NCBI GenBank assembly: GCA_018714895.1
Contig: DVMQ01000007.1
Coordinates: forward strand, 51,191 to 115,190
Length of the DNA: 64,000 bases
Direction: 5' to 3'
Source: Coprovicinus avistercoris
Lineage (GTDB): Bacteria; Actinomycetota; Coriobacteriia; Coriobacteriales; Atopobiaceae
The position numbers and the translations under genes are program-made. Numbering within the stretch: the stretch's first letter is position 1; each line of letters begins with the position of its first letter. This document shows positions 1-8,867 of the stretch, one piece after another. The notes beneath the pieces were generated by a model that saw only the letters and a program-made list of their open reading frames with translations, did no database searches and was not told where the DNA came from.

Positions 1-248
1 GTGCCCTTATCAATAGGGGAGCTTCACTATTGCCAGTGGGCGTGATAGATGTGCATGGCGATTTTAACGCCGGTGATATCGTGAGCATCTATTCACGAGC
101 AGGTGATTTGGTTGCTCGTGGTATCTGTCGTTTTTCCTCGGATGAAATGCGAAAAATAAGAGGACTTCGGCTTGATATTATTTCTCGTTTTCTTTCAGAT
201 CGAGCAGATAGTCCTGCGGTACATCGAGACGAAATGCTTGTTTTCTAA
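1..248 (+). CDS. proB: Glutamate 5-kinase, C-terminal part (cut by window edge)
   Basis: First enzyme of proline synthesis: ATP-dependent phosphorylation of glutamate in the cytosol. Only the last ~80 residues lie in the window; the reading frame runs from base 3 to the TAA at 246-248 with no start codon. The visible part reads SLLPVGVIDVHGDF then GDIVSIYSRAGDLVARG, which matches the end of the kinase domain and the RNA-binding-like PUA domain at the ProB C-terminus. The next gene is proA, the second enzyme of the pathway, which supports the call. The ~100-base gap to proA has no clear terminator, so the two are probably cotranscribed. Confidence 0.88.
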   Translation, partial: ALINRGASLLPVGVIDVHGDFNAGDIVSIYSRAGDLVARGICRFSSDEMRKIRGLRLDIISRFLSDRADSPAVHRDEMLVF

Positions 249-352
249 TGTCATGAGATGGTTACTGCAAAAAGGCTGTTTTACACTAGTAAAACTCGAA
301 AGTTTAAGAGGAATGATTATTTTTATGCGTGAGAGAAGGAAAGGAGAGCTCA

Positions 353-1621
353 ATGTCTGAGGCTCGTGAATTGGCTAAGGCAGCACGACTTGCTTCTCGC
401 TCGCTTGCGGCTGCGGGTGCAGCTACTAGGACAAAGGCAATCGAGCTAGCAGCTCACGCCATTGATATGGCTCGTGAAGAAATACTTGCAGCTAATGTAC
501 ATGATCTTGAACGAGGACAAGCGTCTGGTCTATCAAATGCGTTAATGGATCGTCTATTGCTTACTGACGAACGCATTGACGGTATTGTTACTGGAATGCG
601 TAAGGTGGCTGCACAAGAAGATCCTATTGGCGAAGTGGTGGGTGGCCATACCCTCGATTCAGGCATTCGTCTTACACGAGTTCGTGTTCCCCTTGGTGTC
701 GTAGCTATTGTGTATGAGGCACGGCCTAATGTAACGGCCGATGCGGTTGCTCTTACCCTGCGTTCTGGTAATGCATGCGTTCTTCGAGGCGGCTCAGCTG
801 CTCATGATTCGTGTGTTGCCCTTGTCAATGCTTGCAGAAAAGGAATTGAAGAGGTGGGGCTTCCAGCGGATTGTGCCACCCTTATTCAAAGCACGGACCG
901 TGCCGAGACTATTGAGCTTATGCACGCAAATGGTTTGGTGGACGTATTAATTCCTCGTGGTGGTCATTCTCTCATTCGCACCTGTGTTGAACAGGCAACT
1001 GTCCCCGTTATCGAGACGGGTGAAGGCAATTGTCATACCTATGTCCATGCTTCCGCCGATCAAGATATGGCGTTGTCCATTATTGAAAATGCCAAAACAA
1101 GCAGGCCGGGTGTCTGCAATGCATGTGAGTCGGTTTTGGTTGACGTTGAGTGTGCTGAGTCTTTTCTTCCTCGTTTCCTCAAAGCTTGCACAGTTTGGGG
1201 AGTACTTGTTCATGGTGACGAGGCAACCTGTAAAGCGGCTGCTGCAGCTGGTTTGACTGAAGAAGTGGATTACGTACTTGCCGGTGAGGAAGACTGGGGT
1301 CGAGAATATCTTGCACTCGAAATATCTTGTAAGGTGGTCTCAGGTATTGATGAGGCCATAGCTCATATCAATCGATATGGCACGGGGCACTCTGAATGCA
1401 TAGTTGCACGAGATGTTCAAGCTTGTGAGCGTTTCCTCTCCGACGTCGATGCTGCTGCGGTATACACCAATGCCTCTACACGCTTTACCGATGGTGGCAT
1501 GTTTGGTTTAGGTGCAGAAATTGGCATTTCTACGCAGCGTCTCCATGTTCGTGGTCCCATGGGGGCTGCTGCGCTTACAACAACAAAATGCTTGCTTCGC
1601 GGAGAAGGGCAGGTTCGATGA
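353..1621 (+). CDS. proA: Gamma-glutamyl phosphate reductase
   Basis: Second step of proline synthesis: NADPH-dependent reduction of glutamyl-5-phosphate to glutamate semialdehyde. The protein has 422 residues, the usual family length, and an aldehyde-dehydrogenase fold. Visible signatures are VPLGVVAIVYEARPNVT near residue 110 and the catalytic cysteine in RPGVCNACES near residue 254. I chose the ATG at 353 because AAGGAGAG lies 5-12 bases upstream; an in-frame start at 329 would add eight residues with no better ribosome site. The stop overlaps the start of nadD (ATGA), so the two are translationally coupled. Confidence 0.96.
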   Translation: MSEARELAKAARLASRSLAAAGAATRTKAIELAAHAIDMAREEILAANVHDLERGQASGLSNALMDRLLLTDERIDGIVTGMRKVAAQEDPIGEVVGGHTLDSGIRLTRVRVPLGVVAIVYEARPNVTADAVALTLRSGNACVLRGGSAAHDSCVALVNACRKGIEEVGLPADCATLIQSTDRAETIELMHANGLVDVLIPRGGHSLIRTCVEQATVPVIETGEGNCHTYVHASADQDMALSIIENAKTSRPGVCNACESVLVDVECAESFLPRFLKACTVWGVLVHGDEATCKAAAAAGLTEEVDYVLAGEEDWGREYLALEISCKVVSGIDEAIAHINRYGTGHSECIVARDVQACERFLSDVDAAAVYTNASTRFTDGGMFGLGAEIGISTQRLHVRGPMGAAALTTTKCLLRGEGQVR

Positions 1622-2358
1622 ACTTGTGCGATCGCCTTTCTGCGACACACACTATCGTGCAAAAGTGTGATGCAACGGTGCTTGGAGATGCATTTTCCGA
1701 GCCCGTTGCGCCGGATCTTCCTTTACTCGGAGAAGATCCTACAAAAACGTATCGGCTTGGCATTATGGGTGGCACCTTCGATCCTATTCATAATGGGCAT
1801 CTCGTAACGGCCGAGCAAGCTTTAGGTGATCTTAATCTCGACATTGTTGTGTTTATGCCAGCGGGTTCGCCTGCCTTTAAGCAGGGGCGCGAAGTTGCAA
1901 GTCCTGAGGATCGTTATGCCATGACGCTCTTGGCAACATCTGATAATCCCCATTTTCTTGTAAGCCGCTTTGAGATAGATAGGTCAGGTATAACCTATAC
2001 TGTCGACACGCTTGCACGTCTTCGTGAAATCTATCCTGATAATGTTGAGTTTTATTTCATTACGGGCGCGGATGCCATTATGGATATTGTGAAGTGGCGT
2101 GATGCGGAACGGATTGCCTCTCTTGCACATCTCGTGGGGGCTACGCGCCCTGGGTATGATCTTGACTACGCCAGTGATGTAATCTTCCGGTCGTCCATTA
2201 GTTTTGATGTTACCTATCTCGAGGTGCCAGCACTTGCCATATCTTCGAGCCATCTGCGCGCGCGTCGAGCGGCGGGCCAGTCTTTGCGGTATCTCACACC
2301 TGATGCGGTTGTGGGTTATATCAAAAAACGCGGTCTCTATCGAAAGGCGTCTTCATGA
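1618..2358 (+). CDS. nadD: Nicotinate-nucleotide adenylyltransferase
   Basis: Adenylates nicotinate mononucleotide to deamido-NAD in NAD synthesis. The nucleotidyltransferase motif GGTFDPIHNGH sits near residue 51 and a variant of the C-terminal ISSTxIR motif (ISSSHLRAR) near residue 209. The ATG at 1618 overlaps the proA stop and follows a GGAGAAGGG ribosome site; an in-frame ATG at 1588 would lie inside proA. The protein has 246 residues and carries about 48 residues before the first motif, more than most NadD proteins, which begin almost at GGTFDP. yqeK and rsfS follow with 4-base overlaps, a widespread gene order. Confidence 0.94.
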   Translation: MNLCDRLSATHTIVQKCDATVLGDAFSEPVAPDLPLLGEDPTKTYRLGIMGGTFDPIHNGHLVTAEQALGDLNLDIVVFMPAGSPAFKQGREVASPEDRYAMTLLATSDNPHFLVSRFEIDRSGITYTVDTLARLREIYPDNVEFYFITGADAIMDIVKWRDAERIASLAHLVGATRPGYDLDYASDVIFRSSISFDVTYLEVPALAISSSHLRARRAAGQSLRYLTPDAVVGYIKKRGLYRKASS

Positions 2359-3059
2359 GTTGTGAGCAAGCTCACATGGCGTATACGAGCGTTTCTTGGT
2401 TGAGTGGATTGGATGAGGTGTCTTACGCTTCCGACCAAGAGGCATATCTTGCAAGACTTGAAGAAGATCTTGCGAAACAGCTTGCTGCAAAACCGCGTAG
2501 GCTTCAACATTCATATTCAGTTGCACTGTGTGCAGAAAAGCTCGCACTTCTCTATGGAGTGGATCCATTTAAATCACGTGTAGCGGGTATTCTGCACGAC
2601 TGGGACAAGGCATATAGCAACGATGAGCTTATCGAGCGAGCACGTAAAGCTAATCTCGATTTAGGAGTAGACCTCTCTTTAGTACAGCCACTTTTGCATG
2701 GCATACTTGCTGCTCATGAGCTTCCTCAGAAATACCCAGAGCTTCCTGAGGATGTGCTTCATGCTATTAAGGTTCATACCATAGGGAGTGCACATCCAAC
2801 ACCGCTTGATATGATTGTTTTTATTGCTGATGGCATTGAAGTATTTCGTCCAGCTGCTGAGGGTATAGAAGCTGTACGTAATCTTGTGGGAACAGTATCT
2901 CTCCCAGAGCTATATTGGCGTTCTTTTGCAAATGGTGTTGCTTATGTTATTGCGACTGAACGCTGGCTCTATCCGGGTACTATCGATATCTACAATCAGC
3001 TTGTTCTTGCTCGCGAACGCGGGGAGGAGCCTTTTACAACTACGAAGGAGACTGCATGA
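2355..3059 (+). CDS. yqeK: YqeK-type HD-domain phosphohydrolase
   Basis: HD-superfamily metal-dependent phosphohydrolase. YqeK members hydrolyse symmetrical diadenosine tetraphosphate (family knowledge). The metal-binding pattern is visible: HSYSVALCAEKLA, then GILHDWDKAYS near residue 80, a later HGILAAHEL, and VHTIGS. The protein has 234 residues; the ~45-residue N-terminal extension before the HD domain is poorly conserved. It sits between nadD and rsfS with 4-base overlaps at both ends (ATGA), as in many Gram-positive genomes, so expression is likely coupled to NAD synthesis and ribosome silencing. Confidence 0.9.
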   Translation: MSCEQAHMAYTSVSWLSGLDEVSYASDQEAYLARLEEDLAKQLAAKPRRLQHSYSVALCAEKLALLYGVDPFKSRVAGILHDWDKAYSNDELIERARKANLDLGVDLSLVQPLLHGILAAHELPQKYPELPEDVLHAIKVHTIGSAHPTPLDMIVFIADGIEVFRPAAEGIEAVRNLVGTVSLPELYWRSFANGVAYVIATERWLYPGTIDIYNQLVLARERGEEPFTTTKETA

Positions 3060-3442
3060 GTGTTACTCCACTGGAGCTTGCACGCGTTGCTGCCGCTGCT
3101 GCCGATGAGAAAAAGGCAACAGATATTTGTCTTATCGATATTTCCAACACTTCAGATATTTGCGACTATTTTTTAATTGCAAGCGCTGCTAATCGTCGTC
3201 TCGCAGATGCAATTGTTGATGAAATAGAAGAGCGTGTACGTCTTAATTGCAATGAGAAACCCTTTTCCATTGAGGGTAGAGAAGAGCTTGCCTGGACGCT
3301 TATAGATTACGGCTCAGTAGTTGTTCATATTTTCCAGCCTGAGGCACGAGAGTATTATCGCTTAGATAAACTTTGGGGCGACGCACCTCGAGTTAAGCTT
3401 GATCTTGAAGGCGCTGATGCAGGCACGTCTCATGAATCTTGA
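3056..3442 (+). CDS. rsfS: Ribosomal silencing factor RsfS (Iojap/YbeB)
   Basis: Binds ribosomal protein L14 on the large subunit and blocks subunit joining when nutrients are short (family knowledge). The 128-residue protein shows the family core DICLIDISNTSDICDYFLIASAANRRLADAI followed by an E-G-REELAWTLIDYGSVVVHIFQPEAREYYRLDKLWGDA-like end, here quoted in parts only: WTLIDYGSVVVHIF and YYRLDKLWGD. It is the last gene of the proBA-nadD-yqeK operon. Its 3' end overlaps the convergent dinB gene by 13 bases, leaving no room for a terminator between them. Confidence 0.93.
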   Translation: MSVTPLELARVAAAAADEKKATDICLIDISNTSDICDYFLIASAANRRLADAIVDEIEERVRLNCNEKPFSIEGREELAWTLIDYGSVVVHIFQPEAREYYRLDKLWGDAPRVKLDLEGADAGTSHES

Positions 3443-4704
3443 TCGTGTCCATTACCCGCGTCTTTGTCGGTGAATCGCAAATCATACCCGAAAGAGATGG
3501 CTTGTTTGCCAAAACGAGCACGCACCTGATCGGTGGTGCGTGCAAGGCGTTCACGTAGCTCTTCATTGTCATGGTCATGAGCCGCAAAGAGATCAAGTTG
3601 CTCTGGCTCGCCTTTATCAAATGAACTTACTCCAATGCCAAGCAGGCGTATGGGAGTGCCTTCTGCCCAAAGGTTTTGGAGAAGCGTTCGAGCTTTTTGC
3701 GCGATGGTACGCTTGTCTCTTGTTGGTTGAGGTGTTTGACACTGAGCAGTTCTACCTTCTGCATAACTGAACTTCAATTTAAGGGTGATAGTTCGACCTT
3801 TGAGGTCTTTTTCACGCAGTCGATGGGCAACCATGTCAGCAATATGGTCTATTGCCGCTTCAACTTCGTCACGCGCGGTTAGATCGTGGGAAAACGTTCG
3901 CTCATTGGAGACGGACTTCCGATCTTCTGGAGCACAAGCTTCTATCACTTGTGAATGTTCGCGCCCCGAGGCACGAATAATCATACGAGGACCCATAATT
4001 CCGAAGATCCGTTCAAGGCGTTTTGGATCTGCTTGTGCAAGTTGACCCAGTGTATGAATGCCCATTGCTACAAGCTTTGCCTCCGCCGATGCTCCTATGC
4101 CACTCATAGCGCGTACTGGTAAGGGATCAAGGAATGCTCGTTCGCTGCCAGGTAGTACCACGGTAAGACCTCGAGGCTTTTCTTTTTCCGAAGCAATTTT
4201 TGCAATCGTTTTATTGGTGCCGAGTCCAATAGAGCAGGTGATACCAAGTGTGGACACTCTTTTTTGAATTCGCTGACAGATTGCAACCGGACTCTCTCGA
4301 GAAAAACGTCCAGGCGTTACATCAAAAAAGGCCTCATCAATGGATACTTGTTCTACAAGCGGTGTTTCTTGTTCAACTATGGACATAATGCGTGCGCTGA
4401 GCTCGCGATATCTATCAAAATGTCCATGAGTCCAGATGGCTTGTGGACAGAGTCGCTTTGCTTCAGCGGAAGGCATAGCTGAATGCACACCATAGCGACG
4501 TGCTTCGTAAGAAGCTGTTGATACAACACCGCGATGATCGGCATCTCCACCAACTATGACAGGTTTGCCGCGCCATTCTGGATGATCAAGCTGTTCTACA
4601 GATGCAAAAAATGCGTCAAGGTCGAGCAGGCCTATCGCCGGGCCATCCCATGGAATAGTGAGCTCATGTTGGTGAGGAGCATTTTGTTTCATGTTCTTCT
4701 GCAT
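3430..4704 (-). CDS. dinB: DNA polymerase IV (Y-family)
   Basis: Error-prone translesion DNA polymerase of 424 residues. The Y-family fold is clear: LLDLDAFFASVEQ supplies the first metal-binding Asp (residue 28), and SIDEAFFDVT supplies the catalytic Asp-Glu pair (residues 123-124). The 95-residue spacing equals that of E. coli Pol IV. The N-terminal ~20 residues before the palm are an extension. The gene begins 7 bases after the stop of the histidine kinase on the same strand, so it looks like the third gene of a two-component operon rather than a stand-alone SOS gene; I see no recognisable LexA operator in front of it. Confidence 0.95.
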   Translation of the reverse strand: MQKNMKQNAPHQHELTIPWDGPAIGLLDLDAFFASVEQLDHPEWRGKPVIVGGDADHRGVVSTASYEARRYGVHSAMPSAEAKRLCPQAIWTHGHFDRYRELSARIMSIVEQETPLVEQVSIDEAFFDVTPGRFSRESPVAICQRIQKRVSTLGITCSIGLGTNKTIAKIASEKEKPRGLTVVLPGSERAFLDPLPVRAMSGIGASAEAKLVAMGIHTLGQLAQADPKRLERIFGIMGPRMIIRASGREHSQVIEACAPEDRKSVSNERTFSHDLTARDEVEAAIDHIADMVAHRLREKDLKGRTITLKLKFSYAEGRTAQCQTPQPTRDKRTIAQKARTLLQNLWAEGTPIRLLGIGVSSFDKGEPEQLDLFAAHDHDNEELRERLARTTDQVRARFGKQAISFGYDLRFTDKDAGNGHDQDS

Positions 4705-4711
4705 AATCCAA

Positions 4712-5950
4712 TTATAGGGTTACTACAAAAGTGGTTCCTTCATAAGCATTACTCGTTACTAGAATAGTTCCACGATGTTCTTCGACAATACCCTTTGCAA
4801 TGGCAAGACCTAACCCGTAACTTGCTGTGCTTGTTTCTTTTGTTCGAGATTTGTTTGATCGATAGAAGCGTTCAAATATTTGATCGAGATCTTCTTTTGG
4901 GATGGGGTCTCCAATATTATTTATCGAGAGACGAGCATGATTTTGAACATGGACAAGAGAAACAGTAATAGTGGTATTGGGATGAGCGTATTTACAGGCG
5001 TTATCGCAGAGAATCGTACAGAGCCTATCGAGCGCTTCTGAAGATCCTTTTACCGTTATATTGGGCTGGACATGCGTTTTGATTGTGCATCCGCGCTCAA
5101 AGGCAACTGCATCAAATTGAAGAGCGCAGCGTTCAACAATGGTCGATAGATTTACGTTCTCGTGAGGAAGATTGCCGCTATCAACAGCATACTCAGAGCG
5201 AGCTAATGCCAAAAGGCCCTCTACAAGTCCTTGCATTCGATGAGCTTCTTCGGCAGTGCTATTCACCCATTTCATTGTTTTATCAGGAATACCAGCATCT
5301 TTTTCTTGCAAGATTTGTGTGTTGGCAATGATGACTGAAAGTGGTGTTTTGAGTTCATGGGACGCATCTGCGACAAATCTGCGTTGCTGCTGCCAGCTCC
5401 TCTCAATAGGGGAGAGAGCCCATCGAGCCAGAGCAATACTTACAAGAAAAATGAGACCGGAGAGAATAATAAAGAGAGCTGCCGTGCCCTGTGCCTGGTT
5501 TATAAAAATTTGGTCGAATGGTGTGGTGTCGGCAATAGCGATATAGATATATCCATTCTCTTGTCTACTACGCCAGCTGAGATGTGATGATTCCAGTCTT
5601 CCTTCAGCAGAAGAATTTTCTGAAGCGTCCTTTATTATCTTGGCCAAGTCGACGGCGTTCACATGTACTGCCGATTTGTTGGAAGAAACAATTGTTCCAT
5701 CTTCATTGAGATTTACTCGCGCTATAAGCATGTGTGCTGTGTCGTCATCATATTCCTCGTCAGACCAGCTCCCACCTATTTCAGGGGGATCGAGATTGTT
5801 ATCTTCCAAACTGTATGTGAGAGCTGTTTCAACCGACTCTCGATGCGAGACGTAAGTCAGAAATAAGGTAACGCCTAATACGGTTGCTAAAAGAAGCATG
5901 AGAAGAGTGCAAAAAAACGCAGAGAAAGTTCTTCTCAAACGTTTGAGCAT
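4712..5950 (-). CDS. Membrane sensor histidine kinase
   Basis: Sensor kinase of 412 residues. Two membrane segments (about residues 10-34 and 156-178) flank a ~120-residue extracytoplasmic region rich in acidic residues. The dimerisation/phospho-acceptor box FVADASHELKTPLSV places the phosphorylated histidine near residue 198. The ATPase domain follows with the N box LCDNACKYA and the G box GLGLAIAKGIVEEHRG. There is little room for a HAMP linker between TM2 and the H box. The paired regulator lies 57 bases upstream and dinB 7 bases downstream. The stimulus is unknown; the layout resembles cell-envelope kinases of the VanS/CiaH kind, which is inference. Confidence 0.93.
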   Translation of the reverse strand: MLKRLRRTFSAFFCTLLMLLLATVLGVTLFLTYVSHRESVETALTYSLEDNNLDPPEIGGSWSDEEYDDDTAHMLIARVNLNEDGTIVSSNKSAVHVNAVDLAKIIKDASENSSAEGRLESSHLSWRSRQENGYIYIAIADTTPFDQIFINQAQGTAALFIILSGLIFLVSIALARWALSPIERSWQQQRRFVADASHELKTPLSVIIANTQILQEKDAGIPDKTMKWVNSTAEEAHRMQGLVEGLLALARSEYAVDSGNLPHENVNLSTIVERCALQFDAVAFERGCTIKTHVQPNITVKGSSEALDRLCTILCDNACKYAHPNTTITVSLVHVQNHARLSINNIGDPIPKEDLDQIFERFYRSNKSRTKETSTASYGLGLAIAKGIVEEHRGTILVTSNAYEGTTFVVTL

Positions 5951-6007
5951 CTCTTCTCCTTACATAGATAAAATGCCTATTCCAAATTGTGACAGACTAA
6001 GAAGAGC

Positions 6008-6688
6008 TTACTCTTTTTCAATCTTTTCAAGACGATATCCCAGCATCCTGAGCGTGGTGATTTGGACACTTGACTGCAGGTGTGTAAGCTTCTTTCTTAA
6101 AAAAGAAATGTATGCTTCTACTGAGTTTTCGAGCGCTTCACCTTCGGTGCCCCAAACACGGGTGAGTAAATCCTGTTTAGAAACAACTCGCCCATTTGAA
6201 CTCATAAGAATTTGCATAACCTCAAATTCCTTTTGAGATAGATGTACCGAGGATGTCTCGGTTGAAAGCTCGTGGGTGCTGAGATCAAGCGTAAGATCAC
6301 CAAAATGTGCCTTGTCTATGACTACCTCGCCTTGTCGACGGGTAATAGCTCGTACACGGGCAACCAATTCAATGGGTTCAAAAGGTTTGGTCATATAATC
6401 ATCGGCGCCGGAATTGAGTCCTGCAACCTTATCAATTGTTTCTGTACGTGCTGTAAGCATGAGAACAGGAAGGGAGTTGTTTTCTCTTCGCAATGCACGG
6501 ACGAGTTCTATTCCATCAATTCCGGGTAACATTACATCCAGAACCATTGCGTCGTACATTCCGCTTTCAGCATATGCGAGCCCAGCTTTGCCATCGTAGG
6601 CAGCTTCGGCATGAAAATCCGCTTCTTCTAATATGTGACAGATGGCGTCTGCGAGATTTCGTTCGTCCTCAACTACGAGAATGTTCAT
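6008..6688 (-). CDS. OmpR/PhoB-family response regulator
   Basis: Transcription factor of 226 residues, first gene of the regulator-kinase-dinB operon. The receiver domain shows the acidic pocket VVEDE (residues 5-9), phospho-acceptor Asp51 in VLDVMLPGIDG, the conserved hydroxyl residue in MLTAR and Lys101 in MTKPFEP. The C-terminal half is a winged-helix DNA-binding domain with LSQKEFEVMQILMSSNGRVVS-type sequence (LSQKEFEVMQILM) and VEAYISFLRKKL. It is divergently transcribed from rpsP across a 238-base gap that should hold both promoters. Confidence 0.95.
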   Translation of the reverse strand: MNILVVEDERNLADAICHILEEADFHAEAAYDGKAGLAYAESGMYDAMVLDVMLPGIDGIELVRALRRENNSLPVLMLTARTETIDKVAGLNSGADDYMTKPFEPIELVARVRAITRRQGEVVIDKAHFGDLTLDLSTHELSTETSSVHLSQKEFEVMQILMSSNGRVVSKQDLLTRVWGTEGEALENSVEAYISFLRKKLTHLQSSVQITTLRMLGYRLEKIEKE

Positions 6689-6776
6689 TTACAGGCGCTC
6701 CTCTCATGTAGTTTTCCAGCAGAGGCCTGCTATATATGGTAATGACAAGCCTTAAGACGGCCTGAAACACCTATTT

Positions 6777-6805
6777 TTGTGCTCATGGTTCTACCGGCTT
6801 ATACT
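6777..6805 (+). promoter_or_regulatory. Sigma-70-type promoter for the rpsP operon
   Basis: TTGTGC at 6777-6782 and TATACT at 6800-6805 with a 17-base spacer. It points toward rpsP and leaves a leader of roughly 115 bases before the TTG start. The match is good at the -10 box and moderate at -35. No experimental support. Confidence 0.6.
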
Positions 6806-6926
6806 GCAGTTCACAAAATCAGCACTTCTCACCATAGGTTTTATGGCCTATCATTACTAATCGCTTATGTGGCTACGCGGCGAGCCTTCTCGATCCATAC
6901 ACGCCGCACGTCTAGAGGAGTATTCA

Positions 6927-7259
6927 TTGGCAGTTAAGATTCGTCTGGCCCGTCATGGTGCCAAGAAGCGTCCTTACTATCGTGTTGTTGTTGCTGACGG
7001 TCGTATGCCACGCGATGGTCGCTTCATTGAGCTCGTTGGTCGTTACAACCCTCTGACCAACCCTAAGACCATTGAGATTGATCTTGAGAAGGTCGACGCT
7101 TGGATTGCAAAGGGTGCTCAGCCCACCAGCGCTGTCTCTCATCTTATTGACATTGCACGCGGCGACGCTCCTGAGCCCGTAGTGAAAGAGCGTAAATCCA
7201 AGAAGCAGCTTGCTAAGGATGCCGCAGCTGCTGAGGCTGCTGACGAGGCTGCTGAGTAG
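6927..7259 (+). CDS. rpsP: 30S ribosomal protein S16
   Basis: Small-subunit ribosomal protein of 110 residues. After the start the sequence [20 protein letters not shown] is the S16 hallmark, followed by [13 protein letters not shown]. The start is the TTG at 6927: it gives the universal S16 N-terminus and has AGAGGAG six bases upstream, while an ATG at 6867 would add 20 unrelated residues. The C-terminus is an Ala/Glu-rich tail ([12 protein letters not shown]), longer than in minimal S16 proteins. khpA starts two bases after the stop; the rpsP-khpA-rimM-trmD order is widely conserved. Confidence 0.96.
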   Translation: MAVKIRLARHGAKKRPYYRVVVADGRMPRDGRFIELVGRYNPLTNPKTIEIDLEKVDAWIAKGAQPTSAVSHLIDIARGDAPEPVVKERKSKKQLAKDAAAAEAADEAAE

Positions 7260-7261
7260 CA

Positions 7262-7558
7262 ATGACATCTGAGGTTATAGAAGGCATGCGCGATCAAGAC
7301 CAGATTGCAGAGGAGCCTTCTGACAAGGTCGCCGATCTTGTTGAGTATGTGGTCTGTGGCCTGGTTGATGACGTTGATGCTGTAACACTCGATGTGGTTG
7401 ATAGTGATGATGGAACCCTTATCGAGGTGAGCTGCGCCGAAGCCGATGCCGGCAAAGTTATTGGCCGCCGTGGTCGAACCATTAAAGCCATTCGCACGCT
7501 TGCTCGAGCACTTGGTCAACGCGTAGGTACTTCTGTTGAGGTTGAGGTTTTGGGTTAG
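7262..7558 (+). CDS. khpA: KH-domain RNA-binding protein KhpA
   Basis: Small RNA-binding protein of 98 residues. The KH core near the C-terminus carries the GxxG loop in GKVIGRRGRTIKAIR, followed by LARALGQRVGTSVEVEVLG. In Gram-positive bacteria KhpA works with KhpB in RNA-based control of division and envelope genes (family knowledge). The first ~20 residues are an acidic extension beyond the usual ~76-residue form. It is placed between rpsP and rimM, the standard context. Confidence 0.9.
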   Translation: MTSEVIEGMRDQDQIAEEPSDKVADLVEYVVCGLVDDVDAVTLDVVDSDDGTLIEVSCAEADAGKVIGRRGRTIKAIRTLARALGQRVGTSVEVEVLG

Positions 7559-7569
7559 GCGTTTTCTCT

Positions 7570-8109
7570 GTGTACAAAAAGCTCAAAACAATCGCACGTG
7601 TTGTAAAGACACATGGTAAAAAGGGGGAGGTCGTGACGGTTTCCGTTAACGGCCTTCCTTCTCTTATGCGTGAAAACCTTATGGTCTGTCTCGTTCCTCC
7701 CGCTCTTAAAGGCAACAGATGGCACCGTGTTGCAGAAGTTCAAGATGGTCCTCGCGGCCAGCTTGTTACTTTTTTCGATGTCTCAACCATCTCTGATGCT
7801 GAAGAGTTGGTGGGTAAATCAATTCTTGTACTTGAAGATGATCTTCCAGAAGATCTGGCCTTGCATGATCCAAATGTTTTATTGGGTTCTCATGTCGTGG
7901 ATGAACAAATGGGTGAGCTCGGCGTAATAGCTGAGGTTATGGTAGGCCCCGCCAATGATGTTTGGTCCATACAAGGCCCTTATGGTGAAGTACTTATTCC
8001 AGTTGTACCCGAGGTAGTACAAGGAACCACAGGAGACGGAGAAGCATTTTTGGTGCGAGTACCCGAAGGCACCCTTCCGACTCGGTCATCCGAGGAGAGT
8101 GATGAGTAA
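7570..8109 (+). CDS. rimM: Ribosome maturation factor RimM
   Basis: Chaperone for 30S head assembly that binds ribosomal protein S19. The 179-residue product shows the N-terminal RimM barrel (IARVVKTHGKKGEVVTV) and the C-terminal PRC-barrel part with LLGSHVVDEQMGELGVIAEV and VLIPVVPEVV. The start is GTG at 7570; the upstream ribosome site is weak, in line with coupling to khpA 11 bases away. The TAA stop shares its last base with the trmD ATG. Confidence 0.93.
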   Translation: MYKKLKTIARVVKTHGKKGEVVTVSVNGLPSLMRENLMVCLVPPALKGNRWHRVAEVQDGPRGQLVTFFDVSTISDAEELVGKSILVLEDDLPEDLALHDPNVLLGSHVVDEQMGELGVIAEVMVGPANDVWSIQGPYGEVLIPVVPEVVQGTTGDGEAFLVRVPEGTLPTRSSEESDE

Positions 8110-8867
8110 TGTTAGAGCCAAAACACTACGAAACACTTTCGGTCTTTCCTGACGTTTTTGAAAGTTATCTCAATACCTCAATAATGGGTCGTGCCCAAAG
8201 AGAAGGTATATTTAGCTTCGAAGCGCATGACATGCGAGATTGGACGCACGACAAACATCGAACAGTCGATGATGCTCCTTTTGGCGGTGGCCAGGGAATG
8301 CTTATGAAGCCGGCGCCCATTCTTGAGGCGATTGATGATCTCTCTGAGCGGGGTTCTACAAAACCCTACGTTGTCTTTTTTTCTCCAGTGGGACATCGTT
8401 TTGATGAAGCATGTGCAGAACGTCTTTCCCAGCTTGATCGGATTTTATTTGTTTGCGGGCGCTATGAAGGAATTGACGAACGTGTGTATACACGGGCTGA
8501 TGAAGTGCTTTCACTTGGCGATTTTGTCCTGACGGGAGGGGAGCTCGCTGCGCTTGTCGTTATAGATGCAGTGGTTCGCCTGCTTCCTGGGGCACTTGGG
8601 GATGATATGAGCGCGCAGGATGAGTCTTTTTCTGATGGCCTTCTTGAGTATGCTCAATATACTCGTCCAGCGGAGTACCGAGGCATGAAGGTTCCTCCTG
8701 TTTTACTTTCTGGCGATCATGCAGCCATTGCTGCCTGGAGGCGTCGTAATGCCTTGGAGCGCACTGCACAGTTACGTCCAGATTTGTTAGATACTGCTGC
8801 GCTGAGCGAAGAGGAAAAAATGTATGTTGCTCAGTTTATTCAGCAAAAGGAAGCGGAGCGGTTATGA
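8109..8867 (+). CDS. trmD: tRNA (guanine-37-N1)-methyltransferase
   Basis: SAM-dependent methylation of G37 in tRNAs that read CNN codons, which prevents +1 frameshifting. The 252-residue SPOUT protein has SVFPDVFESYLNTSIMGRA at the start, DAPFGGGQGMLMKPAPI, and the trefoil-knot cofactor loop GRYEGIDERV with LGDFVLTGGELAAL. All are standard TrmD signatures. It overlaps rimM by one base and lepB by four (ATGA), so it is part of the same operon. Confidence 0.96.
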   Translation: MLEPKHYETLSVFPDVFESYLNTSIMGRAQREGIFSFEAHDMRDWTHDKHRTVDDAPFGGGQGMLMKPAPILEAIDDLSERGSTKPYVVFFSPVGHRFDEACAERLSQLDRILFVCGRYEGIDERVYTRADEVLSLGDFVLTGGELAALVVIDAVVRLLPGALGDDMSAQDESFSDGLLEYAQYTRPAEYRGMKVPPVLLSGDHAAIAAWRRRNALERTAQLRPDLLDTAALSEEEKMYVAQFIQQKEAERL

